Source: Ignavibacteria bacterium (GTDB lineage: Bacteria; Bacteroidota; Ignavibacteria; Ignavibacteriales; SURF-24). From it: a stretch of 64,000 bases of DNA. Each line of letters starts with the position of its first letter. Positions within the stretch are counted from its first letter, which is position 1. The notes below the pieces were generated by a model that was not told where the DNA came from, made no database searches, and worked only from the letters and a program-made list of their open reading frames with translations. This document shows, in pieces, positions 25,515 to 34,171 of this stretch. The translations under genes were made by a program, and so were the position numbers. Where the stretch lies: contig JAAXKN010000016.1 of the NCBI GenBank assembly GCA_025612375.1, positions 1-64,000 on the forward strand, read 5' to 3'.

Positions 25515-26900
25515 TTGGAAAAGCTGGTATTTATTGTTGACGATGAAAAGGCAATCTCAAAGCTCCTGACATACTGGGTAAAAGACAAATGGAAGTACAA
25601 GACTGAAGTCTTTGATAACGGCCAGGATATGCTCAAAAGGCTCTCTGCGGTAAGTCCCGACCTCATTTTACTTGATATTATGCTTCCTGATATTGACGGC
25701 ATTGAGATCTTAAAAAGGGTAAAGCAGTTAAATGAAAGTCTGCCTGTTATAATGCTTTCGGCTCAGGGGAGCATTGAGGTTGCAGTGGAGGCTTTGCGCC
25801 TGGGGGCGTTCGACTACTTCCCGAAGCCTATTGACACACAGCGCCTGGAACCCGCAATTAAAAATGCCATCAGGAGCTACGACCTTCAGCGCGAGCTCAC
25901 GATTCTGAAGGAAGACGTTAAAAAGCAGTTCAGTTTTGACAACATTATTTCGTCCGACGCAAAGATGCAGGACGTCTTCAGGATGGTCTCCAAAGTGCTG
26001 GATAACGACATCACAGTCCTAATTCACGGCGAAAGCGGCACGGGAAAAGAGCTTATTGCAAGGGCAATTCATTATAACGGAATAAGAAAAGACAAGCCTT
26101 TTGTGGTGGTTAACTGCGCCTCAATTCCAAGGGAGCTGCTGGAAAGCGAACTTTTCGGGCACGAAAAGGGCTCTTTTACGGGCGCCTACCAGAGGAAGAT
26201 AGGAAAGTTTGAAATGGCCAGCGAGGGCACCATATTCCTGGATGAGATCGGCGAAATGCAGATGTCGCTGCAGGCCAAGATACTAAGGGTCATACAGCAG
26301 AAGGAGCTTGAAAGGGTGGGGGGCACCGAGGTAATTAAGACGGACGTCAGGATCATCTCGGCTACAAACGTGGACCTGAAGTCCGCGGTTGAAAAAAGGG
26401 AGTTCCGTGAGGACCTGTTCTACAGGCTTAATTCCTTCCCGATTGTAATTCCGCCTTTAAGGGAAAGAAAAAGCGACATAATTACGCTTGTGGATTATTT
26501 TATTAAGAAATTCAACGACAAGCTCGGGCGCCAGAGTAAGGGCTTTACGAAGAGGGCGCTTAAGCTTCTTTACGATTACGACTGGCCCGGGAATGTGCGC
26601 GAGCTGGAAAATACAATGGAAAGGTGCATTATTATCTCTGAAACCGATACGATGGATATTAGTGACCTGCCGCCAAACATCAGGGCTTCGGAAAGTAACA
26701 CTGCTCTTGCGTTATCGGGTCCCATTTTCTCGGACGACCAGATAATTCCTTTTGACAAACTGAAGGAAGAGGCCATAAGGCACGCGCTTAAGGTTACAAA
26801 CGGCAATATAGTTGAAGTAGCCAGGAAGCTGGAGATCGGCCGCGCCACGGTGTACAGGTTTATGGAAAAGTATAATATTTCTTATGAGGAGCAGGAGTAG
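25515..26900 (+). CDS. Sigma-54-dependent NtrC-family response regulator
   Basis: Transcription activator of 461 residues: receiver domain with phospho-accepting Asp in LILLDIMLPD (about residue 55), AAA+ ATPase with Walker A GESGTGKE (172-179), a sigma-54-contacting loop GSFTGA (219-224, usual form GAFTGA) and Walker B FLDEIGEM, then a C-terminal Fis-type helix-turn-helix (NIVEVARKLEIGRATVYRFM). Start is TTG 25515, preceded by GAGGA at good spacing. It follows the PAS kinase directly and should activate RpoN promoters on its signal; targets are not visible. Confidence 0.94.
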   Translation: MEKLVFIVDDEKAISKLLTYWVKDKWKYKTEVFDNGQDMLKRLSAVSPDLILLDIMLPDIDGIEILKRVKQLNESLPVIMLSAQGSIEVAVEALRLGAFDYFPKPIDTQRLEPAIKNAIRSYDLQRELTILKEDVKKQFSFDNIISSDAKMQDVFRMVSKVLDNDITVLIHGESGTGKELIARAIHYNGIRKDKPFVVVNCASIPRELLESELFGHEKGSFTGAYQRKIGKFEMASEGTIFLDEIGEMQMSLQAKILRVIQQKELERVGGTEVIKTDVRIISATNVDLKSAVEKREFREDLFYRLNSFPIVIPPLRERKSDIITLVDYFIKKFNDKLGRQSKGFTKRALKLLYDYDWPGNVRELENTMERCIIISETDTMDISDLPPNIRASESNTALALSGPIFSDDQIIPFDKLKEEAIRHALKVTNGNIVEVARKLEIGRATVYRFMEKYNISYEEQE

Positions 26901-26902
26901 TA

Positions 26903-26972
26903 GGTCCGACGTCCGACGTCCAACGTCCAACGTCCGACGGTAAGAAATTATTGGGCGTCCGACGTTCGACGG
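26903..26972. repeat. Two heptamer modules with a CGGTAAGAAATT tail
   Basis: Module 1 has five units (GGTCCGA, CGTCCGA, two of CGTCCAA, CGTCCGA), then CGGTAAGAAATT. Module 2 has CGTCCGA and CGTTCGA, then the same tail (to 26981). It begins 2 bases after the stop of the sigma-54 regulator. Confidence 0.85.
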
Positions 26973-26983
26973 TAAGAAATTGC

Positions 26984-27007
26984 AAGGGCGGCCTGCGGCC
27001 GCCCTTT
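26984..27007. terminator. Bidirectional terminator
   Basis: AAGGGCGGCC and GGCCGCCCTT form a perfect 10-bp stem with a TGC loop, between the convergent sigma-54 regulator and DUF4922 genes. Confidence 0.7.
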
Positions 27008-27013
27008 AGTATA

Positions 27014-28027
27014 TCAGGAATAGATTTGGGCTAGTTTGCCTGAAATGTATTCAAATGTTTCATCTGACAGTGTTACCTGACGGAATATATCCACAATATT
27101 TTCTCTTGTGATCTTTTTGAAATCCTTTTCAAGCGGAGTTATAAGCACTCCTCCCATATCCACTGAAGCCGGGCTTAAGAGTATGTTGTCATCGCCTTCC
27201 ATGAAGAAGTAGCTCGGACGGTGCTTAGCCCTTGGGAATACCATAACGTGCCACTTGCCATTATCATAGAAAGAAAGAATATTCATCATCGGCTCTTCGG
27301 CGCCGTTGTTGGAGACTTCCTTGAAAATGCCATAAAAATGGTTGAAACCCTCTGTGAGGGCCTCTGGGTTCGAGGATTCAAAAGAAAGAAATTTGCCGGG
27401 GTAACGGTCAACTGCATAAACCTGTAAGTCATTGCAGTCAACTATCTTACGGCCCAGGTTCTCCTTAATTTCAGTGTACTCGCTGTCGATAGGCATGAAG
27501 GCCTTGTCGCCAGCCTGGAAGTGAAGGTGGTCCGGTGCCGAGGCTCCGCACTTGGGACCGTTATAGAAAACGGTATAGTAACGGCTCAGATCCTTCGTGA
27601 AACTGAGGAGTTCCGGGAATGAGCTTTTAATTTCCTGGGGCACGTGGCTTGTCCTTGGAAGTGTAAAATGCTCATTGAAGATCGGGAACGGGTTGCAGAG
27701 TACAATGTAGTCTTCTTTATAAAGTATCCCTTTCTGTGCCTCCGGGAGGTTATCCGGGCAAAGGAAGCATTTTCTTTCCTTGATTGATTTTTCATCCACT
27801 TTAGCTGCGGATGAAGTGATTCTTCCCGGGTTGAACTGGACCTTTATTTTGAAATGATCGAACTCGAATGTTTTGACTTCAACGTTATTAAGGCTGTTGT
27901 AGCCTTTACTTAACAGTTCCCAGCTTTCTTTCTGCTGGGCAAGCAAAGCTTTCGCTTTGCCTGCCAGGTCATCTGATGAAATATATGGTTCTAATTCGGA
28001 ATCTTTAATTACAGTCGTGTCTCTCAT
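27014..28027 (-). CDS. DUF4922 protein, GalT/HIT-like nucleotide-handling enzyme
   Basis: A 337-residue protein of the DUF4922 family, well known in Bacteroides. The body resembles the HIT/GalT superfamily: a metal-type CFLCPDNLP motif near residue 95, [13 protein letters not shown], then [17 protein letters not shown] near 180, where HLHFQ corresponds to the active-site HxHxQ of galactose-1-phosphate uridylyltransferase and GDP-galactose phosphorylase. A nucleotidyl transfer or phosphorylase reaction on a sugar nucleotide is therefore plausible but unproven. Its start overlaps the end of the glycosyltransferase gene by 4 bases, so the pair is translationally coupled. Confidence 0.82.
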   Translation of the reverse strand: MRDTTVIKDSELEPYISSDDLAGKAKALLAQQKESWELLSKGYNSLNNVEVKTFEFDHFKIKVQFNPGRITSSAAKVDEKSIKERKCFLCPDNLPEAQKGILYKEDYIVLCNPFPIFNEHFTLPRTSHVPQEIKSSFPELLSFTKDLSRYYTVFYNGPKCGASAPDHLHFQAGDKAFMPIDSEYTEIKENLGRKIVDCNDLQVYAVDRYPGKFLSFESSNPEALTEGFNHFYGIFKEVSNNGAEEPMMNILSFYDNGKWHVMVFPRAKHRPSYFFMEGDDNILLSPASVDMGGVLITPLEKDFKKITRENIVDIFRQVTLSDETFEYISGKLAQIYS

Positions 28028-29484
28028 AGCGAATTTTTTCTCTGACGTGCTAAAAGTTCAATAGTTCTTACTCTGTCTTTATAAACGTTATAGGTGTTAG
28101 CCTTGTTTATATCCAGAGCAGCATCAGAGTTGCCTTCCCAGCGGCGGCAGAGGTAAATCGGTTCATAGATCCTGCCGATCTGGTATTCCCTTGAAATTGC
28201 AAGTCCCAGTGCATAATCTTCGCCGTAGCTGACGTTAGGAACCTTAATTTCCCTTAAAAGCGGGGTATAGAAGGCTCTTGGAGCACCGAGGCCGTTAATT
28301 CTGAGGGCGTTATTGCGTCCGTTTTCAGGAGTCCATTCCTTATGATCGATGATTCCAGGAGGAATTTCTTCGAGCTTAAAGTTGGTCATCTGGTAGCTGC
28401 CTATAACCATGGCGCATTTTTCTTCTCTGAACTTATCGACAACTTTCTGTACGGTTGTTTCATCCTTATACATATCGTCGCTGTCGAGCTGGATTGCGAA
28501 GCGGCCGCATTTCTCGTGGTGTACGCCCATATTCCAGCATCCGCCGATACCGAGGTCCTCTCTGTCAGGAATGACGTGAATAAGCCTGCTGTCCCTGGCG
28601 GCAGCTTCCTTTAATACTTCAGTTGTGCCGTCGTTTGAATGGTTATCGATTACGATCAGGTTGAATGGGAAGTCAGCTTTCTGTTTAAGGACAGACTCAA
28701 CAGCCTCTCCGATTGTCTTAGCCCTGTTTTTAACCGGGATAATAACCGAGGCTTCAAACTCAAAATTGCCGGCAGTAAGGTCGATCTGCTTAAATTCCGG
28801 TTTCAGGTAAGCCTTAACTTTCTTAAGGTGGTCTGTAGCTGCAATTTCCATTTCGATCTGTACGCTGCGGTTTCTGGGGTTTACATAATCGAACTGTTTT
28901 TCACCGGTCTTGCGGACGTCGGTTTCAATTGTTGCATAAAGGAATTCAGGTACGCGGACAATTGAATTTTTCTGAGAAATTTTCAGTCTCAGGTCGTAGA
29001 TGCCTGCGTATAAAAATTTAGTTTTTTTGAATGCCTGTTTGAGGGCGGCAGTGTTGAAGAAATACACATACCCAAAGTTAAAATCGTCCCTGATGCTTCC
29101 GACCTGGTAATCTATAACCGGATGAGCGGTTCTCGATCCTTCCTTAACTTCGTAGTAATCTGAATAAACCAGTCCTGCACCTGTATCCTCAGCCACGTGG
29201 AGGAATCTTTCAATTCCGAAATGGCCGAATTCGATCAGGTTATCCTGTGTAATAAACAGGGTATAGTCTGCACTTGACTTCTCTTTGAGCTGTGAAACAG
29301 TTTCACTGCTGAAAAGAGATTCAACCTTAAGTTTTTCGCATCCCTCTATGTTCTCCTCGACGTCGGAGGTTACGATTAAATAGCACTTATCCACCAGTCC
29401 CGAATTATAAAGCTCGCCGACGGTCTTCCTGGTAAAATCATTACCGCTATAGGGGATGAAGGCTGTGATTTTCCTTTCCATCAA
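28024..29484 (-). CDS. Family 2 glycosyltransferase with two GT-A-like halves
   Basis: A 486-residue glycosyltransferase. The C-terminal half (from about residue 245) is a canonical GT2 domain: [36 protein letters not shown], and the DxD metal motif QLDSDDMY. The N-terminal half ([12 protein letters not shown], then [11 protein letters not shown]) looks like a second, degenerate GT-A fold without a DxD site. No membrane helices. It is the first gene of a coupled pair with the DUF4922 protein, so product and partner may act on the same sugar nucleotide. Acceptor unknown. Confidence 0.85.
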   Translation of the reverse strand: MMERKITAFIPYSGNDFTRKTVGELYNSGLVDKCYLIVTSDVEENIEGCEKLKVESLFSSETVSQLKEKSSADYTLFITQDNLIEFGHFGIERFLHVAEDTGAGLVYSDYYEVKEGSRTAHPVIDYQVGSIRDDFNFGYVYFFNTAALKQAFKKTKFLYAGIYDLRLKISQKNSIVRVPEFLYATIETDVRKTGEKQFDYVNPRNRSVQIEMEIAATDHLKKVKAYLKPEFKQIDLTAGNFEFEASVIIPVKNRAKTIGEAVESVLKQKADFPFNLIVIDNHSNDGTTEVLKEAAARDSRLIHVIPDREDLGIGGCWNMGVHHEKCGRFAIQLDSDDMYKDETTVQKVVDKFREEKCAMVIGSYQMTNFKLEEIPPGIIDHKEWTPENGRNNALRINGLGAPRAFYTPLLREIKVPNVSYGEDYALGLAISREYQIGRIYEPIYLCRRWEGNSDAALDINKANTYNVYKDRVRTIELLARQRKNSL

Positions 29485-29677
29485 TTCTCCGTTAATAAAA
29501 TGATATTTGCTGCCGGATAATTTAAGGAAAATTAATCAAAGATACATTACTCTTGTTTCGTCAAAATGAAGCACATATATATAGATATGTATTTTGATGA
29601 AGGAATCCGGGGGGACCGGGCGGGGGCGTCAAAGGTGCCTAATTATATAATATGAAAAATAAATCCTAAAAGATGTA

Positions 29678-29796
29678 CAAAAAAAATTAAAAAATTTTCC
29701 AAAACCCAGGAAATTCGAATAAGTTCACGAAAAAGGTCGAACATTCCGGAAACGCTCCACCTGCCTCTCACATATACTAAAAGATTGTAAGACGGA
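29678..29796 (+). promoter_or_regulatory. A-tract plus CCGGAAACGCTC upstream region of the RlpA-like gene
   Basis: An A/T-rich block (CAAAAAAAATTAAAAAA, then TTTTCC), CCGGAAACGCTC at 29746, CATATACTAAAAG and AAATACC at 29790 occur in the same order upstream of the FG-GAP gene at 53107. The gap 29485-29855 has no credible gene. Confidence 0.35.
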
Positions 29797-29855
29797 TGCA
29801 AATACCGTTTATTTATAGTAGATGATATTTTAATCACTAGAGATGAGAGGTACAT

Positions 29856-30362
29856 TTGACATCGATATCTAAAGCATTAGTATTGTTGGTCATGTTACTG
29901 TTGGTCGGATTTACCATAATTCATAAGGAGCTCGGGGATAACAAAACCGGTCAGAGTGCTGGAATAAAAGAATTAAGTAACAATACGCAAACTCAAACAG
30001 CAGTAAAGCAAGAGAGTTCTTTTATTCAGTTCTTGGACAAAGGAAGAATGACCGCCTCATGGTATGGACCAAAGTTTCATGGCAAACTGACAGCCAATGG
30101 TGAAATATATAACCAGATGGCTTTTACCGCCGCCCATAAATCTTTTAAGTTCGGGACGCTCTTAAAACTTACAAACCCCAAAAACAGCAAGTCGGTTATT
30201 GTAAGGATTAACGACAGGGGCCCTTACATTGGCGGCAGACAACTCGACCTTTCCAAAGGTGCTGCACTGGCCCTGGGTATTATAAGGCCCGGAGTCTTAA
30301 AGCTTAAGGTTGAGGAAATAGCATTAGCCGACGAAAATAAACCTCTGCTGGCTTTGAACTAA
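29856..30362 (+). CDS. RlpA-like septal ring lytic transglycosylase family protein
   Basis: A 168-residue exported protein with an N-terminal hydrophobic anchor or signal (about 8-24) and a double-psi beta-barrel domain (about 63-150). The DPBB signatures ASWYGPKFHGKLTANGE, FGTLLKLTNPKN and VRINDRGPYIGGRQLDLSKGAA are all present, including the Asp of the active cleft. RlpA proteins cut or bind peptidoglycan strands lacking stem peptides. There is no SPOR domain, so this is the short form. Start is TTG 29856, supported by GAGAGG 5 bases upstream. Confidence 0.88.
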   Translation: MTSISKALVLLVMLLLVGFTIIHKELGDNKTGQSAGIKELSNNTQTQTAVKQESSFIQFLDKGRMTASWYGPKFHGKLTANGEIYNQMAFTAAHKSFKFGTLLKLTNPKNSKSVIVRINDRGPYIGGRQLDLSKGAALALGIIRPGVLKLKVEEIALADENKPLLALN

Positions 30363-30379
30363 AAACTTGAACAAAAAAG

Positions 30380-30406
30380 AAAACCTGCCCGACAAGGCAG
30401 GTTTTT
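30380..30406. terminator. Bidirectional terminator
   Basis: AAAACCTGCC and GGCAGGTTTTT arms with a 5-base loop, between the convergent RlpA-like and DUF6263-like genes. Confidence 0.85.
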
Positions 30407-30425
30407 CACTTTTAAAGAGGCCTTA

Positions 30426-31265
30426 CTACTCAACCAATTGCGTTGAAGTCTTCATCGACTGTGAGACCGGCATAATCATATTCTGCTGACCAGTGACAGC
30501 CATGGTCATATCGTTATCCATATTTACTTCGTTTTTAACTGCCATTCCCATTTTAGGATCGAAGTAGAAGGTGCCCGAGATTTTCCCCGTGCCTTCAATA
30601 ACCAGGTCCATGCCGCCCATCTTAGCCTGGCCGTTATTTTTTACGTCGCCCGTATAGTTTATCTTCAGGCAGTTATGCCCCTGAACCTTTTCCTTACCCG
30701 CGATAGTATAGGTAGAGTTAATTGTGTTCATTATTTTTCCGGAACCCATCATATCCATAGTATCAGTTGTTGTAGCTGACCATGGAACGCCTGCCTTAAT
30801 CTCTCCATCCGGAAGCTTTGCAAGGCGGAGAAGGTTGCTCTGTGTAAGTCCCTGAAGGTTTACCATATTGAAGGAATCGATAGCCGTTGTATTTTCAACC
30901 GTTCCATCCTGGAGCATGGTTATGCGGATTCTTTTGCCGGCAAAGGGAGCCAGGGACATGGTGGTATCTTTCATGGGATTTGTCGTGGAAATTTTCCCCG
31001 AGTCGAGCGAGGTAATAAGTTCGGCTTTACTGCCCTTAACATCATCTACAACTACTCTTACGCTGAAATCACCGTTAAGCGTCATTTTCATTTCGGTGCC
31101 CATGACTTCCTGAGTGATGTTTCCTCCCATGGTATTCATAAAATGATAAGTTTTTCCCTTCTGGAAGCTGTATTTGAGTTTATAGCTTTCCTGGGCATTG
31201 AGGCTGCCCGCAAGAAGGGAAAGAGAAAAAATTGTTAAAAGAATAAAAGGCAAAGCCCTTTTCAT
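30426..31265 (-). CDS. Secreted DUF6263-like protein
   Basis: A 279-residue exported protein with a signal peptide ending SLNAQ (residue 25). The rest is beta-rich, opening YKLKYSFQKGKTYHF, and contains many Thr/Met stretches (MGTEMKMTLNGDFSV and similar). This pattern matches DUF6263-type proteins of Bacteroidota, whose function is unknown; a periplasmic or surface location is expected. It follows the M28 peptidase gene after 12 bases on the same strand, so the two form an operon. Confidence 0.75.
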   Translation of the reverse strand: MKRALPFILLTIFSLSLLAGSLNAQESYKLKYSFQKGKTYHFMNTMGGNITQEVMGTEMKMTLNGDFSVRVVVDDVKGSKAELITSLDSGKISTTNPMKDTTMSLAPFAGKRIRITMLQDGTVENTTAIDSFNMVNLQGLTQSNLLRLAKLPDGEIKAGVPWSATTTDTMDMMGSGKIMNTINSTYTIAGKEKVQGHNCLKINYTGDVKNNGQAKMGGMDLVIEGTGKISGTFYFDPKMGMAVKNEVNMDNDMTMAVTGQQNMIMPVSQSMKTSTQLVE

Positions 31266-31277
31266 GCTGTCTCCTGT

Positions 31278-32852
31278 TTATTTATTAGAAATTGGTTGAT
31301 AAAAAGTTCTGTTATAGCTGCTGTCCTCAGAAATCCGGAGGGCAGTAAGGAAAACAAGTTTTGCAACCCTGGCAGCTTTATCCATATTAATTGTAGAGGT
31401 TTCATCGCTGAAGTGATGGTAGTCTTCGGTCTCCCCGGTATTATAGAATATTGAAGGCACACCCTTACCGATAAAGGAGGCCTGGTCGCTGGCGTCCAGG
31501 AATTTCTCCAGGCTGTAGCCGAGCTTAAAGCCAACCTTAACATTTTCTTCTTTATTTAAACGGCTTAGTTCCGGGCAGACAGAAGAGCCAATAATAAAGA
31601 GGGAATCGGGGTTATTGCGTCCGATCATATCCATATTCAGCATTGCGACTGTTTTTTCGAGAGGGAAGAGTGGGCTTTCGGTATAGGCCTTTGAGCCCAG
31701 GAGTCCCAGTTCCTCGCCGGCAAAAGTAATAAAAAGGATGCTTCTTTTAGGCCGTGGGTTCATTGCCGAGAAAGCGCGGGCCAAAGCCATAACGCCGCTG
31801 GTTCCGGAGGCGTTGTCGTCGGCGCCGTTATAGATATAATCTTCTCCCTCTTTGTGCTCTTTCTGGTACCCGACGTGGTCGTAATGGGCTCCTACAATTA
31901 CGAGCTCATTTTTTAATGCGGGGTCGGAACCTTCCAGAAATCCCACGACGTTGTTTGCCGGGGTTTCCATCACGTCGGTGCTGGTTTTAAGGAGGACCGA
32001 GGCACCTTCAATTTCAAAGGATTTGGGTGTAAGCTTTGCGTCAATTCCCTTCTGCAGGTCCTTAAGACTTTCGACGGATCCGAAGAGTTCATTTATTACT
32101 TCTTTGCCGGCCTGGACGACCGGGACCTTATCTTTCTCCTCGCTTAAGAGAGTAATTGGTAGAGCGTCTTTGGGTATAAAGGCCGAAAGAGCGGGCCATG
32201 GGAATCCCCTTGGTGAAAGAAGCATATGGTTCAAAGGATCGTTTACAAGAATTACTCCCGTGGCGCCGTGTTTAATGGCGTTATTAACTTTTGTACTTCC
32301 CAGGGAGTAGGTTATGGCCGGTTTGGAAGAAAAGGCTGAAGCCGTATCGTTTTCACCCGGGGCATGGCGCAGGAGAATGACGATCTTTCCATTTACGTCT
32401 ATATCCTTATAGTCGTCGTATTTCAGTTCAGGCGCCGTAATGCCGTATCCGGCAAAAACTATGGAAGAAGTAACTTCCTTATTGCCTGTCATTTCGAAAG
32501 GAGTAAATTCTGTTTTAAGGCTGAAGGAGTGTTCCTTGCCGTCTTTTTTAATGACGAGGCGGTTATCCTTACCCAGGTCGACTTTCCCCAGGTGCACCGT
32601 CTGGAAGTAGCTTCCGTTTACGGGTTTAAGTCCCAGGCTCTCGAACTCTTCGGCAATATAGTGTGCCGCATTGTCGAGTTCCTGGCTCGGGGTTTTCCGT
32701 CCTTTCATCTCGTCAGAAGCGAGGAAGGAAATGTGTTTATTCATAATGTCAGGAGTAATCAGGTTAATTGAGTCGCTGGCTGAAGTGCCGGATGAGCTGC
32801 ATCCGGAAAATAGCAGCGGAAGGAAAAGCAAAAAGGAAAGTTTCTTCATCAT
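31278..32852 (-). CDS. M28-family zinc aminopeptidase with PA domain, lipoprotein
   Basis: A 524-residue extracytoplasmic peptidase. The signal peptide ends in a lipobox (PLLFSGCSS). A protease-associated insert lies around residues 145-270, followed by the M28 catalytic domain with a complete co-catalytic dizinc site: His in GAHYDHVG, Asp in GADDNASGTSG, Glu-Glu in FAGEELGLLGS, Asp in NMDMIGRN and the last His in DYHHFSD. It should cleave N-terminal residues from peptides at the cell surface. It heads a two-gene unit with the DUF6263-like gene. Confidence 0.92.
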   Translation of the reverse strand: MMKKLSFLLFLPLLFSGCSSSGTSASDSINLITPDIMNKHISFLASDEMKGRKTPSQELDNAAHYIAEEFESLGLKPVNGSYFQTVHLGKVDLGKDNRLVIKKDGKEHSFSLKTEFTPFEMTGNKEVTSSIVFAGYGITAPELKYDDYKDIDVNGKIVILLRHAPGENDTASAFSSKPAITYSLGSTKVNNAIKHGATGVILVNDPLNHMLLSPRGFPWPALSAFIPKDALPITLLSEEKDKVPVVQAGKEVINELFGSVESLKDLQKGIDAKLTPKSFEIEGASVLLKTSTDVMETPANNVVGFLEGSDPALKNELVIVGAHYDHVGYQKEHKEGEDYIYNGADDNASGTSGVMALARAFSAMNPRPKRSILFITFAGEELGLLGSKAYTESPLFPLEKTVAMLNMDMIGRNNPDSLFIIGSSVCPELSRLNKEENVKVGFKLGYSLEKFLDASDQASFIGKGVPSIFYNTGETEDYHHFSDETSTINMDKAARVAKLVFLTALRISEDSSYNRTFYQPISNK

Positions 32853-32951
32853 CTGCCCCGGTGATTCTTAAGTAAATTTTGAACTAAAACATAGTCAGAA
32901 TTTACTATAAAAGCCACACGGGGCGGATAAAATTCCACGCGCCTGTGCGCC

Positions 32952-34169
32952 TCAGTCGTAGCGCAGGGCGTCAATAATAACAAGTCCCGATGCCTTGCGT
33001 GCCGGATAGAATCCGAAGAAGATGCCTACCATGCCGGCAAAGCCGAAGGACATGAGTACGGTAAAAGGCGATATAACGGTAGTCCACCCGCTGAAGAAGC
33101 TTACGATCTGAGTTGCAATAAAGCCGAAGAGGACGCCGAGGATTCCGCCTGAAAGGCTAAGGACCACGGCTTCAAAAAGGAACTGTGTAAGTATATCGCT
33201 TCCTTTGGCTCCGATGGCGCGTCTTATGCCGATCTCGCGGGTTCTTTCTGTAACTGAAACGAGCATAATATTCATAATGCCGATTCCGCCTACGATCATT
33301 GAAACGCTGGCAATTGAGGCAAGGAGGATTGTAAGGACTCTTGTTGTCTCCTGTGCCGTACTGGCGATATCGGTCTGGTTGCGCACGGTAAAGTCGTCAT
33401 CTTCTCCCGGCTGAATTTTGTGCGCTTCCCTAAGGACGGTAGTAATTTCCTGTTGTGCCTCATCCATAGCATCAGGTGAGAGGGCACTGCAGAGGATCTG
33501 CTGTATATTCTTAAACCCGCTAAGGCGGTTCTGCACAGTTGTGTACGGGGCGAGTATGATGTCATCCTGGTCCTGCCCCATGGCATTCTGCCCCTTGGCG
33601 GCCATAACGCCGATGATCTTAAAAGGGACCTCGCGGACTCTGATCTCCTGGCCGACCGGGTCCTGGTCGGGGAATAGGTTCTGTGCAACTGTCTGACCGA
33701 TGACGGCGACCTTGGCGTTTGTTCTGACGTCGTTAATTGTAAAGAAGTCGCCGGAGGAGAGTGACCACTGCCTGATCTCGGGATAGTCGGCAGACACGCC
33801 CATTGTAGAGGTATTCCAGTTCCCGATGCCTCCAATTACCTGTCCCGGAGCCCTGATGATCGGTGAGACTCCGGCAAGGAGGGTGGTATTGGCTTTAAGC
33901 TTATCGACGTCATCAAGCGTAAGGCGGGTATTGGAACCTCCGCCCATGCTTACGCCTCCAGTACGGATGGAACCGGGGAAGACTATAATAAGGTTAGTGC
34001 CCAGGCCCGCGATCTGGCTTTCGACTCTTGCCTGTGCGCCCTGGCCGATTGCGACCATTACGATAACGGCTGCAACGCCTATAATAATGCCCAGGATTGT
34101 TAAGAGGCTGCGCATCTTATTCTTTAATATCGAGCCTACGGCGACCTGAATAAAATCACTCCATTTCAT
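32952..34169 (-). CDS. MacB-like ABC transporter permease (no ATPase domain)
   Basis: A 405-residue FtsX/MacB-type permease. One N-terminal helix (RSLLTILGIIIGVAAVIVMVAIG, about 20-45) is followed by a periplasmic MacB_PCD domain (about 45-245), then three C-terminal helices with the FtsX signature (TREIGIRRAIGA). The ATP-binding domain fused in classical MacB is absent. The adaptor gene ends 2 bases upstream, forming a coupled pair. An ATPase is required, but none lies next to it, so it must be supplied from elsewhere. Confidence 0.9.
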   Translation of the reverse strand: MKWSDFIQVAVGSILKNKMRSLLTILGIIIGVAAVIVMVAIGQGAQARVESQIAGLGTNLIIVFPGSIRTGGVSMGGGSNTRLTLDDVDKLKANTTLLAGVSPIIRAPGQVIGGIGNWNTSTMGVSADYPEIRQWSLSSGDFFTINDVRTNAKVAVIGQTVAQNLFPDQDPVGQEIRVREVPFKIIGVMAAKGQNAMGQDQDDIILAPYTTVQNRLSGFKNIQQILCSALSPDAMDEAQQEITTVLREAHKIQPGEDDDFTVRNQTDIASTAQETTRVLTILLASIASVSMIVGGIGIMNIMLVSVTERTREIGIRRAIGAKGSDILTQFLFEAVVLSLSGGILGVLFGFIATQIVSFFSGWTTVISPFTVLMSFGFAGMVGIFFGFYPARKASGLVIIDALRYD

Positions 34170-34171
34170 TT

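Noticed and set aside
29643-29855. Minus-strand 70-codon frame before the RlpA-like gene
   Set aside because: Lies in A/T-rich promoter DNA, no start signal or family resemblance.
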